64,000 nucleotides of DNA from Rhododendron vialii. Its lineage: Eukaryota; Streptophyta; Magnoliopsida; Ericales; Ericaceae. This document shows positions 36,111-47,586 of this stretch, piece by piece. Positions within the stretch are counted from its first letter, which is position 1, and the number at the start of each line of letters is the position of its first letter. The DNA lies in NCBI RefSeq assembly GCF_030253575.1, contig NC_080561.1, positions 24,463,564 through 24,527,563 on the forward strand, given 5' to 3'. A model generated the notes under the pieces. The model saw only the letters and a program-made list of their open reading frames with translations. It was not told the DNA's origin and searched no databases. The translations under genes and the position numbers were made by a program.

Positions 36111-37689
36111 AGTTCAGGCGAAATTACTTAAAACTCTCAAACTATAGTGAGTTGAGAACGAAATCGATCTGGGTTTCCCCATCAATTTCAGCTCTAAGGA
36201 TCTCTAGTTCATTAAGAAGAGCTATCATCTTTAGAACATGATCCCCAATCGGGGTCTCTTCAACATGGTTGATACTCACCAATTTTTATAAAATTTTGCT
36301 TCCTGTTCTGTGGCATTCTCATTAGGTCTAGGAGGGCACACCTTAGACAGCACAAAATTGTGCCCCTCAGCAGTTAACACAATATCCAAGTTCCTTTTTC
36401 AGTCAATATAATTCGATCCAGAAAATTTATTTTCTTTGAGAATATAACAAGTGGATTGAAAAAGCCCATTTTTGAATATGAGAATCACATAACATAACAA
36501 TCAATTATGAAGGACAATAAAAACTTTTCATTTTAATATTGGTTCCCTCTACCACATGTTAAAAGAAAAACATTGGCAACCCTACACATTGTGAATAGCA
36601 TGCCTCGATGGAAAGTCTCTACTCTTTATCATTCGTGTAGATATGCACAACCTTTTAATTTTACTATCTAGACATTATACCGTGCCAAGCAAAATTAAAT
36701 AACCAATATAGCTTCGGTCCTATAAATAATAATAGTGACTCTGATGGTGATGATACTATTATTTACAGCTAAGTGTATACCATTACCTAGCCCCATGACC
36801 CATTGTTCCGTTATGAATTACCTCAGATGGTGAAATAATCCACACAACAATTATCATAGACCTATCCTTTAAGGAAGTCTGTACCAATGAGGCCATAATT
36901 AATTTTGCCCGATGAGGGGGAAGGTTCTAAAACCATCACACAAAATTAATTACATCATCTACATACTAGTAATGGAGACCGTGGGATTTATAAAAATAAA
37001 CTCCCTCTCCCACTTAGTTATTTAAAAACAATTTATGAGGGTTATCAAAATTTTTTGAGTTTGCAAAACCGCGATCTAGGTCAAAGCCAATTATCACCAT
37101 GTTGTCCAATATGGTAAAACTATCACATTTGCAAACACTCATGGAAACATGCATAAACATAAATAAGGAAACATAATAAAATATGCATCCCAACTATTAT
37201 GGTCAAAGATGCAATTCTTGAGCAACAAGGAATTCTTCCAAACTTGAAATCCTTAAGCAATAAGGAGTCCTTCCAAACTTGAAATCCTTCGGCTATACTT
37301 GTGTAGAAGACTTAGATAGTTTGAATCAATCAAGGAAACCAAAATCCAATCGTGCTTAGGCAAGAAAATTCGGATTTAACATATTCCCGCGTAAACTGCA
37401 CAGCCTTTAGTATTTTGGCCTTATATTCCTCATCCGACCTCCAATTTAAGTGATTCAAATTGGGTTGGATTCGAAATTCAATTATCTACAACTTTTGTGA
37501 AGAACAGATTTTCTAATTTCAACGTTTACTGGGTCGAAATAGCTCTGCAATCAGACCCTACGAATCTGGAAAAAATCTGTTGCAAGCCAAACTACCTGTA
37601 TCTTTTGTATCTACCATCTTCGATCTCCGAATAACCGTCGAATGCTATTACAATCGAAGAAACATACAAACATTGATCTTATGCCTCCA

Positions 37690-37850
37690 TTGGAGTTCAC
37701 ATGCTACATTAATTATTACAACCACGAATAATAATCGTGGTACCCAATAAATAACACATGCTACGTTAATTATTACAACTACGAAAAATAATCGTGGTAC
37801 CCAATAAATAACAATAACCACGAAAAAATTATCGTGGGATCCAATCACAT
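37690..37850. repeat. Tandem repeat in Copia leader
   Basis: About two and a half copies of a 60-bp unit with ATAATCGTGGTACCCAATAA and TTAATTATTACAAC. Between the primer-binding site and gag. Confidence 0.75.
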
Positions 37851-38000
37851 AAAATCAACAAAAATCATGTGACCATAATAGCTAGGTAAGAACGCTGCAA
37901 AACAATGGTTAGCACAGTTCTACGTTCTACCCTCTATAACCTACGGACAACATGGCCTGTTTAATCCATACGCGTGATTACAACATGGCTTTGATACCAC

Positions 38001-38561
38001 TGTTGGGAAACTGAATCCCCAAGACCCAGTAATGACGCGTACAGATTAGACAACATAAATTGTAAAACCCTATAAAGCGGAAGTAGGGTTCTACCTCAAT
38101 TCCATGCGACACGAATGCTGGTTGAACTAGTTATAGCACGCCTTGCTATAAACCACGAATACTGCTCGACCGTACCTTACGATCTTCTATCGTATTCCCT
38201 CCACATCTAGAGCACGAACCAAGTGTGGACTCTTTCATGATCTGTTTGCTCTCTTTATCCCTGCCTCTATTTACTGAATAATAGAAGAACATCAACCTGA
38301 CCTAGAAAGCATAACGTGTATATATAGGGTTACGATAAGGACCTAAGGAGCAATAAGTCTGGACTCCCAGTGTAAATAAGAAAACCTAATCCACCAGGAT
38401 TCTATTTCTTATTTCACTAATTATAATTCACCCCACTACAGAATTATAATTGCACTCCCGTTCTTATCTCAATTATATTACGAGCTCCATGATATTAAAT
38501 ACTTATTAATCTCCCCATATTAAGATTACAGATACCCGTTGATTAAAATAAATTACTAACA
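38001..38561 (-). repeat. 5' LTR of the Copia element
   Basis: Upstream LTR in the element's orientation, adjacent to the Met-tRNA primer-binding site at about 37984-37999. Carries a TATATATAGGG tract (about 38320-38330) that may be its TATA region. Confidence 0.95.
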
Positions 38562-38566
38562 CCAAT

Positions 38567-39398
38567 ATCCTCGAGCCAAAAGAATAAACAATGGGGAGGT
38601 CGACCTCCTTGACGAATGCAACAAGAAGAAATGAAAAAATTTGTAGCCTGATTGTTGACCGGAACCGAGAAAGAGACGAAAGATACACCTTCTGTTGATG
38701 ATATTACAACAATTTACACCAAAAATAAAATTACAATGGACAAATTAACATGCTGAGTATCTCGCTCGCTTTAAGGAGATTCAAGCCCTCTACGGTAACA
38801 AACCGATGTAGTAGAAAATCTTTGACTTGTCTCCTCCAGGATAAAACAGCCCGATAATTTATCGTCTGGTTCGGACCTACTCTGTACAAATAGGAAAACC
38901 CAAAGCTCCACAAATGAAACGCTCTTACACTTTGCCCAAGACTTTCACGTACATATTAAACTTACAGGCTATTTTTTAGAGAATATAGATGGAGGACAAA
39001 GCTGAACGTTTTTAGAAGAAGTTTGCTTGGGGCTCTATGGCTGGGGATATCTCATACGTGCAAAATGGACTTGAGGAAGGTGTTGCGTAGCTCCGTGCTG
39101 CGCAGCGTGATATGCACGGTAAATTGTTGTCGCTCCGATCTCGTTCCGACGATATGAAACGTTCACTTCGTTAAGATCGTCGAGTAAAACAAATGTACCA
39201 AACATCAGATAGATCGGATATCATTAAGCGCCTCATCCGAACATTATTATCTTGAAACAAATGGCTCTGAAACACTAGATAAAATCCACAGCTTTTTTGG
39301 TACATTTAATAATTTCAAGAATAATATCAACATATTGGTAAAAGAAAAAGTGCCAATCTCTCCTTTGCATCAGAAATCACCAAAAAAGAAAAACGCTA
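38567..39398. other. Downstream flank of NUP98 pseudogene, no gene seen
   Basis: Unique-looking sequence between the Copia target duplication and the stop of the NUP98-like last exon; would include its 3' UTR. Nothing else recognised. Confidence 0.5.
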
Positions 39399-39797
39399 TC
39401 AAAATCCATATCGGCTGAAGTGCTGGACTCTGAATTTCCACTCCCCTTCCACAGGATCATAAGAAACAAACTCAGCGCCTTGCTCTTTGGCTATCTTGAT
39501 TAGCATCTCTCTGTATTTATCCACTTTTGGACCATTTATATACCGATTCCCCATCTTATCAATGCACTTGCCATTGAGAAGTGTCACCTCCGCGGCCTTG
39601 TTGAGACCTTCTCCCACTGGTAAGGGGAGTGCAAAATACCCGCCAACCCGCGGACCCGACCCCACCCAACTCGAAGGGTTTCGGTCGGTTTTGAATAGAT
39701 GGTTCGGACGGGTACGGGTTGAAAGCTGGTGAAAAATTGATTTTCAGGTCAGACTACGGGTCGGCACCTGGTGAAACGGGTGAACCCGACCCGACAG

Positions 39798-39849
<52 letters not shown>

Positions 39850-40469
39850 TCTAACAGCCCTAGCCCACTACTCATTTCCCACTTTCCCACCCAGCCGCCC
39901 CAAAGGGCCAAAACCCCATGACCAAAATTTCCAGATCCTAAAAATGCTGCCGGCAAGGGCCTCCGCCGCACACCGGCGTCCACTCCAGTCCGTCCACACT
40001 CCACCGTCTCTCTTTCGCGCACCGTCCCACGTCCGCACTCCACCGTATCTGAAAAATGAAGAGGAGAAACCACCGTGATCTGAAAAATGACACACACCAT
40101 CTCTCTTGCTTCTCTCTCGCATCCGGCATTTCTCTCTCGAAAATCAGTCCAGTTCTTGCTCTCCCTCTCTCTTTCCTAATTTTTTGTGAGATTTGATTTA
40201 TGAGTTGTGGCAACCTGACGGACCTGAACCAACCAAAACAATCGGACAGTTGGATCGGTTACGAGTTCAAAAATGGTCAACCAGAATGGTCGGGTCGGAT
40301 TGCGGGTTAGGGTCAAACCCGACCCGGGCCAACCTGTGCACACCCCTACCACCGGTGGTTTGTCTTACTCATCCATATATACCATCACTTCATGGTTATT
40401 AAACTTGACATGTGAATCCAAATCAAGGTGCCTCACATCCGTCTCGCCCAAAACCTTTATGCTTCCACT
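39399..40469 (-). pseudogene. NUP98 autopeptidase last exon, split by hAT element
   Basis: 40349-40469 reads [20 protein letters not shown] and EVMVYMDE, then a TAA stop, then DKPPVG. The sequence resumes at 39621 with [19 protein letters not shown] and ends [15 protein letters not shown]. The HFS motif is the self-cleavage site of this family and is kept. The C-terminus after HFSRY is shorter than usual. Confidence 0.9.
39622..40348. mobile_element. hAT-like element inside NUP98 last exon
   Basis: 727 bp with ends AAGGGGAGTGC and GCACACCCCTA (imperfect TIR), and subterminal regions rich in CGGGTC/GACCCG in opposite orientation. Target duplications CCACTGGT (39614-39621) and CCACCGGT (40349-40356) are 8 bp with one difference; removing the element and one copy restores a continuous NUP98 reading block around PPVGEGLNK. 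It contains a TA/CA microsatellite (39797-39850). No transposase. Confidence 0.9.
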
Positions 40470-40614
40470 AGAGGCTTGGGCACAGGCGATGCATGTGCAA
40501 ATTGGATTTTCACAACATTTGTGAAAATTTGATCAAACAATAAGTGAAAAAGCATTTTTACAAAAACGTTGTGACAATCCGACTTGCACACGCATCGGAT
40601 GTGCCCCAGCCTCT
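40470..40614. mobile_element. MITE, 145 bp, beside NUP98 exon
   Basis: TIRs of about 45 bp: left AGAGGCTTGGGCACAGGCGA..., right inverse of AGAGGCTGGGGCACATCCGA. Its left end abuts the first base of the NUP98 exon, so the apparent acceptor AG is now supplied by the MITE terminus. Confidence 0.8.
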
Positions 40615-41377
40615 GGTCTCTTTTATTTTTCAATTCAAAATTTCACCATGTTGCCCGAAATTTTGACCCAACTTCACTAACTCAGTTCCAAACCAAACAA
40701 ACTCTCAAGTTAACTCACTTTCACCTCTCACCGTCGATGCCACCGACCACCATCACCATTGGCTCCGGCGACCACTCTCTGCACTTGTCCAACAAAATTG
40801 AAATCACTTATTTTTTTCCAACTAATCTTCCCCAAAAACAGTTTGCTATAATACAAAACAGTTTGCTATGAAACATTGAAATTAGACGCAAGTTTCTCAT
40901 GCTAATGCAGGAAAAGTTTCTCATGCTTCACTGCATAGTCACAATAATATCACGGAATCAACGAATCGACGACAATAAAAGTAAGGGCAATCGATCAATC
41001 ACAATAATATCATGGAATCAACAAATCGACGACAATAAAAGTAAGGGCAATCGATCAATCACAAATATTCTCAATTATCGGATTGCAACGAATATCGAAT
41101 TGTCAATGATAGATTGGCTCAAGAGGATTTCAAAAGAAGGGATCACATACTTAACCACTCACCTCTACTAATCTGAATCACAATGAAGGTAAAATGCATA
41201 AGTACTTACATTAAAGACTATCAGATAAAATGCTACTGTACAGCTACTACTAATATGTCTAAATAACAATTATGTACTTTATAAGTCTACCTCCCAATAA
41301 GTCATGACCCTACCAAGCCCATCACCCACGCACACACAGCACCACCACTTCTCACGGCACAGGCACATGCCACACAT

Positions 41378-41421
<44 letters not shown>

Positions 41422-41525
41422 CTATCAAACAAAACCCACTGATTCACTTTCTAAAGAAACAAAACCCATATAATAGAAGACTTTTTGCTGAACCACGTCA
41501 ATTGTCACATAGCATTTGACTACAG

Positions 41526-41604
<79 letters not shown>

Positions 41605-41890
41605 CTTAATTGGAACAGAGCAGGTTTTGCATTGGAACAGCCGAAAGAGTGGTGAAATGAATGAGAGGGAACTGCTGGAGAAGGAGCAGTTGAAGGGAAA
41701 AAGGGTGGTAACTGTTTTTGGGAGTTTTTTTTGTGTGGTAAAATGCCTAATATATCCCCAAAACTAACTATTTTGTTTTGTGTGGTTTTTCTCTTTAGAG
41801 GGTATTTTAGGAAAGGGAAATACATGACAGGGGAGACACCAAAGGGGTGCTCTCCCTTTATATATTAGAATAGATATTAGAATAGATAGA
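40615..41890. other. NUP98 intron, no gene seen
   Basis: Holds the 60-bp duplication, a CT tract (41378-41417) and a compound TG/GA microsatellite (41529-41601). No exon recognised. Confidence 0.6.
40941..41063. repeat. 60-bp tandem duplication
   Basis: Two nearly identical copies (40941-41000, 41001-41060) beginning ACAATAATATCA(C/T)GGAATC and ending GGGCAATCGATCAATC. NUP98 intron. Confidence 0.9.
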
Positions 41891-41892
41891 TA

Positions 41893-42036
41893 GCCGTGAT
41901 GTCCCACCACGAAATTCTTCACATGACGGCAGAATCCTGGTTCTGCCCTTTCATTTGCCACCAACTCAGGGACTTGAGGTTCTGTGAAGTAATCAGAGCA
42001 ATTGAGTCGTGGCATTGATGCCTCCACATCAGTCAC
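41893..42036 (-). pseudogene. NUP98 autopeptidase-domain exon
   Basis: Reads [20 protein letters not shown], then [17 protein letters not shown], the opening of the NUP98 autopeptidase fold. Frame is open across the exon. Donor side is unclear; GTGATGTCC-like sequence follows. Confidence 0.85.
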
Positions 42037-42633
42037 GTGTTACTTGCGCTCATGATTGGATTTGGTATTTTCAACCAAATGATCTGCAAGATTGTTGGAA
42101 AGGAGACGAAACTTAGCAAAAGTCAAAAATGCTGAATGGAATGTAGTAACTAAGAACATTAGCCTAGCAGATTAGGCAAAAAGATGCAGGCAACATGCTC
42201 CTCAATCGAAATGTAAATTGTTGTTAAGAAATAAAGAAGCTTGTTAGACAGAAGGTCTACTCCAACACAACCCATCCATGTGGGGAAGCCTAGAAGATAT
42301 GTTTTTTCACTATACCGAGAGAGACTTTGGAAAAAGTCCATCAAATAGTAAGTGGATAACAAATGCTTTTTGCCGTTCAAAAAAAAAGTGGATAACAAGT
42401 GCTTAGTGCGTACCGTCTTCATGCTGACACAAAGAACCATTTACTAAAGCAGGTGCAGAAACCTCTGCGGAGATTGTACCTAAACAGAAATACTCATTAG
42501 AAAAGTTCGAGGATGTTGCAGTAGTGCTCTTACCGAAAACCAAGTTGCAATATAAAGTACGATACCCCAAAATACAAATGTGACATAACACATTGTTAGA
42601 CTCTTGTGCTTCAGAGAAGATGCACTCACCATT

Positions 42634-42798
42634 CTTGTACATGCAAGGATGCATGCACCATTTTCTCGGTGTCAAACCTCTGGGGCCACTATTCAGCTGG
42701 AAGAACCACCAAAGCTCTAGGATTCTCCCTTCGAAAAAATAAAGCACCTCCCTTAGCTGCAGGGGGCAGTCCTTCGTTGTCGCTGAAAAATGGTACCT
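42634..42798 (-). pseudogene. NUP98 exon with nonsense codon
   Basis: After ATACAG the minus strand reads VPFFSDNEG, ALFFRRENPRALVVLPAE, TAG, WPQR. The family has Q before W here, so the stop is a CAG-to-TAG change. The MULE at 42847 inserted about 50 bp upstream of this acceptor. Confidence 0.9.
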
Positions 42799-43029
42799 GT
42801 ATAAAACATTCAGCAAAGAGAAGCATTAATGTAAAGTGTAATCAATGGCTTTTTGAAATTTTTGGTCCCCAAAGTATTTAATTGGTTTCATTTTTGTCCC
42901 CCAAATATCAATTGTGCAGATTTAGTCCTCAACGTTTGAAATTCGAGTTTAAAAGGTCCCCGGGCCTCACGCCGTTCCACTTCTCCGTCAAACTGAGGGG
43001 GCAGCCATGGTATTTCATCACCCCCTTTA

Positions 43030-44060
43030 TTGGAGGGAAAATGTCCCGCCAAACCTGCTACACTATGCACCCTCTCTCTCCCCTAAATTCCAAGCACAAG
43101 AAAAAGAAAAACAAAGCAAGTTCAAAAAAAAAACAAAAAAACAAATCAGAGCAAATGAAAAGGACTATACTGGTTTTCAATCTTAGTACATTTTAACACC
43201 TACATGTTTCATGCGTAATATTGACTTTTCAGTTGTCTTTTAACGAATAAATTTTTTTTTGGGATACTGGCTTAGAAGCATTTTTTTTTTGGCAAAACAA
43301 AACCAAAATCTTTTAGACTCAACACTTTCCCTCCAAAATCAAAGCAAAATTTCCAGTTTCACACTTGCAGTCAGGGGAACTCCAATCAAAGAAAAATTCT
43401 ACAAGACGAATGCAAAGTCAGAGTGGATCAAAAAAAAAAAAGAATGCAATGTCAGACAGAAAAAACAAAAACAGATGACCAAATGAGCAAGTCTAAAATA
43501 GAGCAAATGTAGCATTAACTATGGCAGCCACAAAACAGACCCAATCCACCATTGAATCCAAAAGTATAATAGCAATTCAAGGAGTGATAACACAAGTTAA
43601 TTAAACCATTGGTGCTTACAAAAAAGGTACCACCAAATGTTCATGCATATCCATAGCCATCCAGATCGGCCAAACCAGTTGTTCAAACAAAATAATACCA
43701 AACGTGCATCATAACATTGCACCATAAATAGCCCACCATAACCATATATCTGTGGGCCACTTGCCAAAAACCTAGCCATTAATAAGCCTATTACTAGTAT
43801 TAATTTGTGCACAATTTACAAAAGACAACTATTTGTGCACCATTTACAAAAATATGCCCAGAAACAGCACCTGCAATTAGACTATGGCCTACTTGCAAAC
43901 CTTTTGTCTTTGTTTATTGCTGTGATGGTTGATGTCTGAGAGGCTTGTGTTGCTTGATCATAGTTTGTTGGGATATTGACCTGAAAATGGAAGCGACATG
44001 TATTTGCAAGTAACTAAATGGGATACCAATGGTGCATGAATGTTATATAATAGCATGAGC
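43030..44060. other. MULE non-coding 3' region
   Basis: Between the left TIR and the transposase end; A-rich tracts, no gene recognised. Confidence 0.6.
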
Positions 44061-44067
44061 AGAGGAT

Positions 44068-44620
44068 TTATACCTGATGGCCTCCCATTTGTGCACCACC
44101 TCTCATTGGCATAGCAGCACCAGCACCCCTCCCTCCACCCCTCAACTGCACACCAGTCTTACCACCTCTCCCTCCACCCCTCACCTGCACTGCAGTCCTA
44201 CCACCTCTCCTTCCACCCCTCAACTGCACACCAGTCCCACCACTTCTCCCTCCACCCCTCATCTACACTCCAGCACCACCACCTCTCATTCTCACTCCAG
44301 ACCTACCACCTCTCCCTCCACCCCTCATCTGCACTCTAGTACCACCACCTCTCATTCTCACTCCAGACCTACCATCTATCCCTCCACCCCTCACCTGCAT
44401 TCTAGTTCTACCACCTATCCCTCCACTCCTCACCTCCACACCAGTCCCACCACTTCTCCCTCCACCCCTCATCTGCACTCCACTCCTACCACCCCTCCCT
44501 CTACTTCCTCCACCAGTCCAACCATCCCTACCTTGCACATCTCCCCTTCCACCTCCAACATCAGCACTGGTGCCAGCCCTATCTGTATCACCACTCTCAA
44601 TTGGCAGAGTAGTTGTGCAT
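44068..44620 (-). repeat. RGG-type repeat tail of the transposase
   Basis: Minus-strand translation is a run of units such as MRGGGRSGGTGVQ and VRGGGRGGRTAVQ, roughly 36-48 bp per unit at DNA level, with gradual sequence drift. The plus strand shows an artefactual Ser/Thr/Pro/His frame. RGG tails in other proteins bind nucleic acid; that role here is inference. Confidence 0.85.
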
Positions 44621-46713
44621 GTCCTTCTATTGTGCCCATGTTTACCACATCTCCCACAGAAAACTGAATTTTGTCTGATTTTCCTCAATTTGTTGGGATA
44701 TTTTGGATTGAGGTACTCTTCTGCCCCAAGAATTCTCTTCTTCTTCGGTCTTCATTGCTTTCTCCTCTGAGCTGGGCATATAACTGGGGTAAATCCAGTC
44801 TTGGGCCACATGTTATACCCATTGATAGGGTTGACAAGTGGTTGGTAAGCATTCATGTAACTCGTCTTGGAGTACCAATGACTGATGTACCATTCAACTT
44901 TATCATGCTTTTCCTGGATTGCAGCAATAGCATGGGGACATGGTATCCCATTTAGGTCCCATTTTCTACAGGTGCATGTCCTTTGGTTAAGGTCAACTAT
45001 ATACTGCTCCCCTTCCCCACACCATACTTGGAACTGAAGATCCCCAAACCATCTTGCTTCACATAATGCTGACTCATTCAGATATTCCTCCAACTTACTA
45101 TAGCAGTTGGGTAACAACTCATTGGTAAACTTTCTAATCCACTCCCTTCTAATCAACATTCTATTGCTGAAATAACATCTGATCCACTCTAGCATTTCTA
45201 TTATGGGCTTTTCTCTTGCCTCCAATATTGATTTGTTAAATGCCTCACATAGGTTATTGCACGCCATGTCACACTTGACAATGTCCTTGAAATGAGACCT
45301 ACTCCAATACCTTGGGGGTTCTTTAGCCAAATAGTTATAACCCTCTGGGCTCTTAGCCTTCATCTTTTCCACGGCATCTTCAAACATGGGTACATGGCTT
45401 GCTTTAGCACATACCCAAAACTTGTCCTCAAGTGAAACTCCCTTGAACATCTTCTGGAAATTGCTGAGCAAATGCATAGCATAGTGTCTATGCTCTGTTC
45501 TAGGGACCTCCTCATGAATTGCAGGCAACAGACCCTACAATAAAACAATATAAGAATGAGTAAACCATGTTAAAATTGAACTAATATAACATATGACAAT
45601 GAATAAACATGGACTGAGATACCTTTTGTCTATCGTTGATGAAAGTCCACTCATGCTCATTTCCATTTGTAATATTCAAATCCATCTTTAGTAGTGTAAT
45701 AAACCATGTCCATATGTCCTTACTCTCTATTTCCACCACAGAGTATGCCATAGGGCACATTGCATTGTTTGGATCCACCCCTACTGCTGTTAGAAGCTAA
45801 CCACTGTATTGCCCATTCAGGTGGCAGCCATCCAAACCAATAATCTTCCTACAACCATTTAAAAAAACTAGTCTTTGGAGCTGCTAGAAAAATGTACAAC
45901 CTATTGAACATTGGCTGCCCACTTTGTTCATCAACTAGTGCATCCATGACCACTGTTGAACCTGGATTTGATCTCCTCAATTCCTTACAATAGTCCCAAA
46001 GCCTCCCATATTGTTCAAGATCAGATCCATAAATAAGTCGGCTGCCTTTCTCTTAGCTCTGTACAGCTGAGTCCTAGAGACATCACATTTCATTTCTTTC
46101 CTTACCCTAGCTTTGAATGCAGAAATGAGAATCCATGGATTGGCCCTCAGATCCTCCATGTACCTCCTTGCTATGATGGTTGAAGTCACATTTCTATTGG
46201 AATAAGTCTTAGTACATGAGTGTGTACTAGTGTAGGTCCTCATCTGATATGAACTCTCTGCGAGGACCTTAGCTGCATATATCTCCCATTCACAAGGCAA
46301 TTCGCACCTTGCCCTGACCCTTCGCTTGTCATTTTTTACAAGTTTGGCATTCCTTTGGTGCTTGATTGCATGTTGCTTTATAGCTGCCTTAAAGTCTTTG
46401 GTTGTACTGAAAAACATGCCAACCTTGAATTTAGGGTCTTCCATGTCTGTGTCAGGCCTAAATTTCTCAAATGGGGTCTTCCTTCTCCCCCCATTTTCCT
46501 CATCAGACGAAGTATCAAAGCTATAGTCTGAATCATACTTTGCATCTTCATCACTGAGCACCACTTCACCATCATTATGTTGAACTTCTGCCCTTTTCTC
46601 ATTAGTAAATGGGACTCCAACAAACTCTGCTTCCTCATCTACAAATGCTTCATACAATCCATCATCATCTCTCATGATAAGAGTGGTCACTGTAATACAC
46701 ACTATCACTTGAA

Positions 46714-47586
46714 GGGGGTGTTTGGATGGCCCCTTTTCCCATTTTTCACTTCTCTTTTTTGGGTTTTGGGTATTTGGCTGAAAGAGGCAAAATGGGTTTT
46801 CCATTTTCACGTTTCTAAAATAAAACGCAGAAAAAGGTGAAGAGGGGCTTTTTCAATTTTCATTTTCTCATTTTGGAATCTTGCCATGCCAAAAAGACAT
46901 CCCTACCCTCTCCCTTTTGGGATAATCCCACAAAGCCCTCGTTTTGAACCTTCTTGGCGGAGGCGACGACGGTGAGGGGCTTCAGAGTGGCGGCGGCGAG
47001 GGTAACAGATTGGTGGGTGAGTTTATTGAGGAAAACTCTGTGGAATGGAGAGAGGAGTTGTGGTTTATTATGAGGGGTCGAGAATGCAACTGGGTTGAGC
47101 AGAATTTGGGATGGGGTGAACGAGAAGAGGATTGTGTGGGCGGCCACGGCTGCGATTGCGGCTTGCATTTGCAGAGGATGAAATCTTTACTGGCTTCTGT
47201 TCAATAGTTCCTCGGATAAAATCTATCTGGCCGCCTATTTGGTTTTTTGTGTTTTTTTTCTTCATTTTTTTTGAAGGTGGTCCTAATTGATTGTTTGAGA
47301 TCAGGAAAATAAAGTACTCCTAAATTTCAATTCAGTACTGCATCGTAAAAAAAAATGACAGTTTTGAAAACCATTATTAATAACCGGGGGCAACATAGTA
47401 AAAAACCAATCCATAATTCATTTTCATTCCATATCTCCCAAACACTACTCCTGCTGCAAAATGCATTCTGCACATATCATCCAAACACCCTACCAAATAT
47501 AAAATACATTCTTATCATAATTTCAAAAGTCAAAAAGGCAAAAAGTTGAAAATGAAAAGCCAAAAAGTAGGCTCTCAAACACCCCC
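46714..47586. mobile_element. Tourist-like element carrying a captured gene piece
   Basis: Ends GGGGGTGTTTGG and CTCAAACACCCCC form a TIR resembling PIF/Harbinger (Tourist) elements; flanks are GAA on both sides (46711-46713, 47587-47589), a 3-bp target duplication. It interrupts the MULE transposase between its N-terminal and MuDR domains. The interior holds the SOD-like segment at 46945-47270. No transposase of its own. Confidence 0.75.
46945..47270 (-). pseudogene. Captured first exon of chloroplast Cu/Zn-SOD
   Basis: Minus-strand frame from 47168 reads MQAAIAAVAAHTILFSF, then QSVTLAAATLKPLTVVASAK and K. This is the pattern of plastid Cu/Zn superoxide dismutase (CSD2) precursors: a Ser/Ala-rich transit peptide ending (K)PLTVVAA(T)KK. 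The homology stops immediately after the KK, where the enzyme would start (AVAVLKG...), and the frame runs on into transposon sequence. About 100 bp of 5' UTR upstream appears to be captured too. Not a functional enzyme. Identification is from memory of the family, not a search. Confidence 0.65.

Larger units (their letters stand above)
31704..38561 (-). mobile_element. Full-length Ty1/Copia retrotransposon (dead)
   Basis: LTRs 31704-32264 and 38001-38561, each 561 bp, TGTTRGGAAAC...TTACTAACA. Flanked by CCAAT on both sides (31699-31703, 38562-38566). Next to the right LTR the minus strand reads TGGTATCAAAGCCATG, a primer-binding site for initiator Met tRNA; next to the left LTR lies a purine-rich AAGTGAGAAAT. 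By eye the LTRs differ at about 27 positions (roughly 5%), so the insertion is not recent. Coding order on the minus strand is gag-protease-integrase-RT-RNase H, as in Copia. All frames are broken. Confidence 0.95.

Noticed and set aside
44077..44667. 196-codon Ser/Thr/Pro-rich ORF on the plus strand
   Set aside because: It is the antisense of the RGG repeat tail of the MULE transposase, whose minus-strand frame has the zinc knuckle just upstream. Open only because of the repeat composition.
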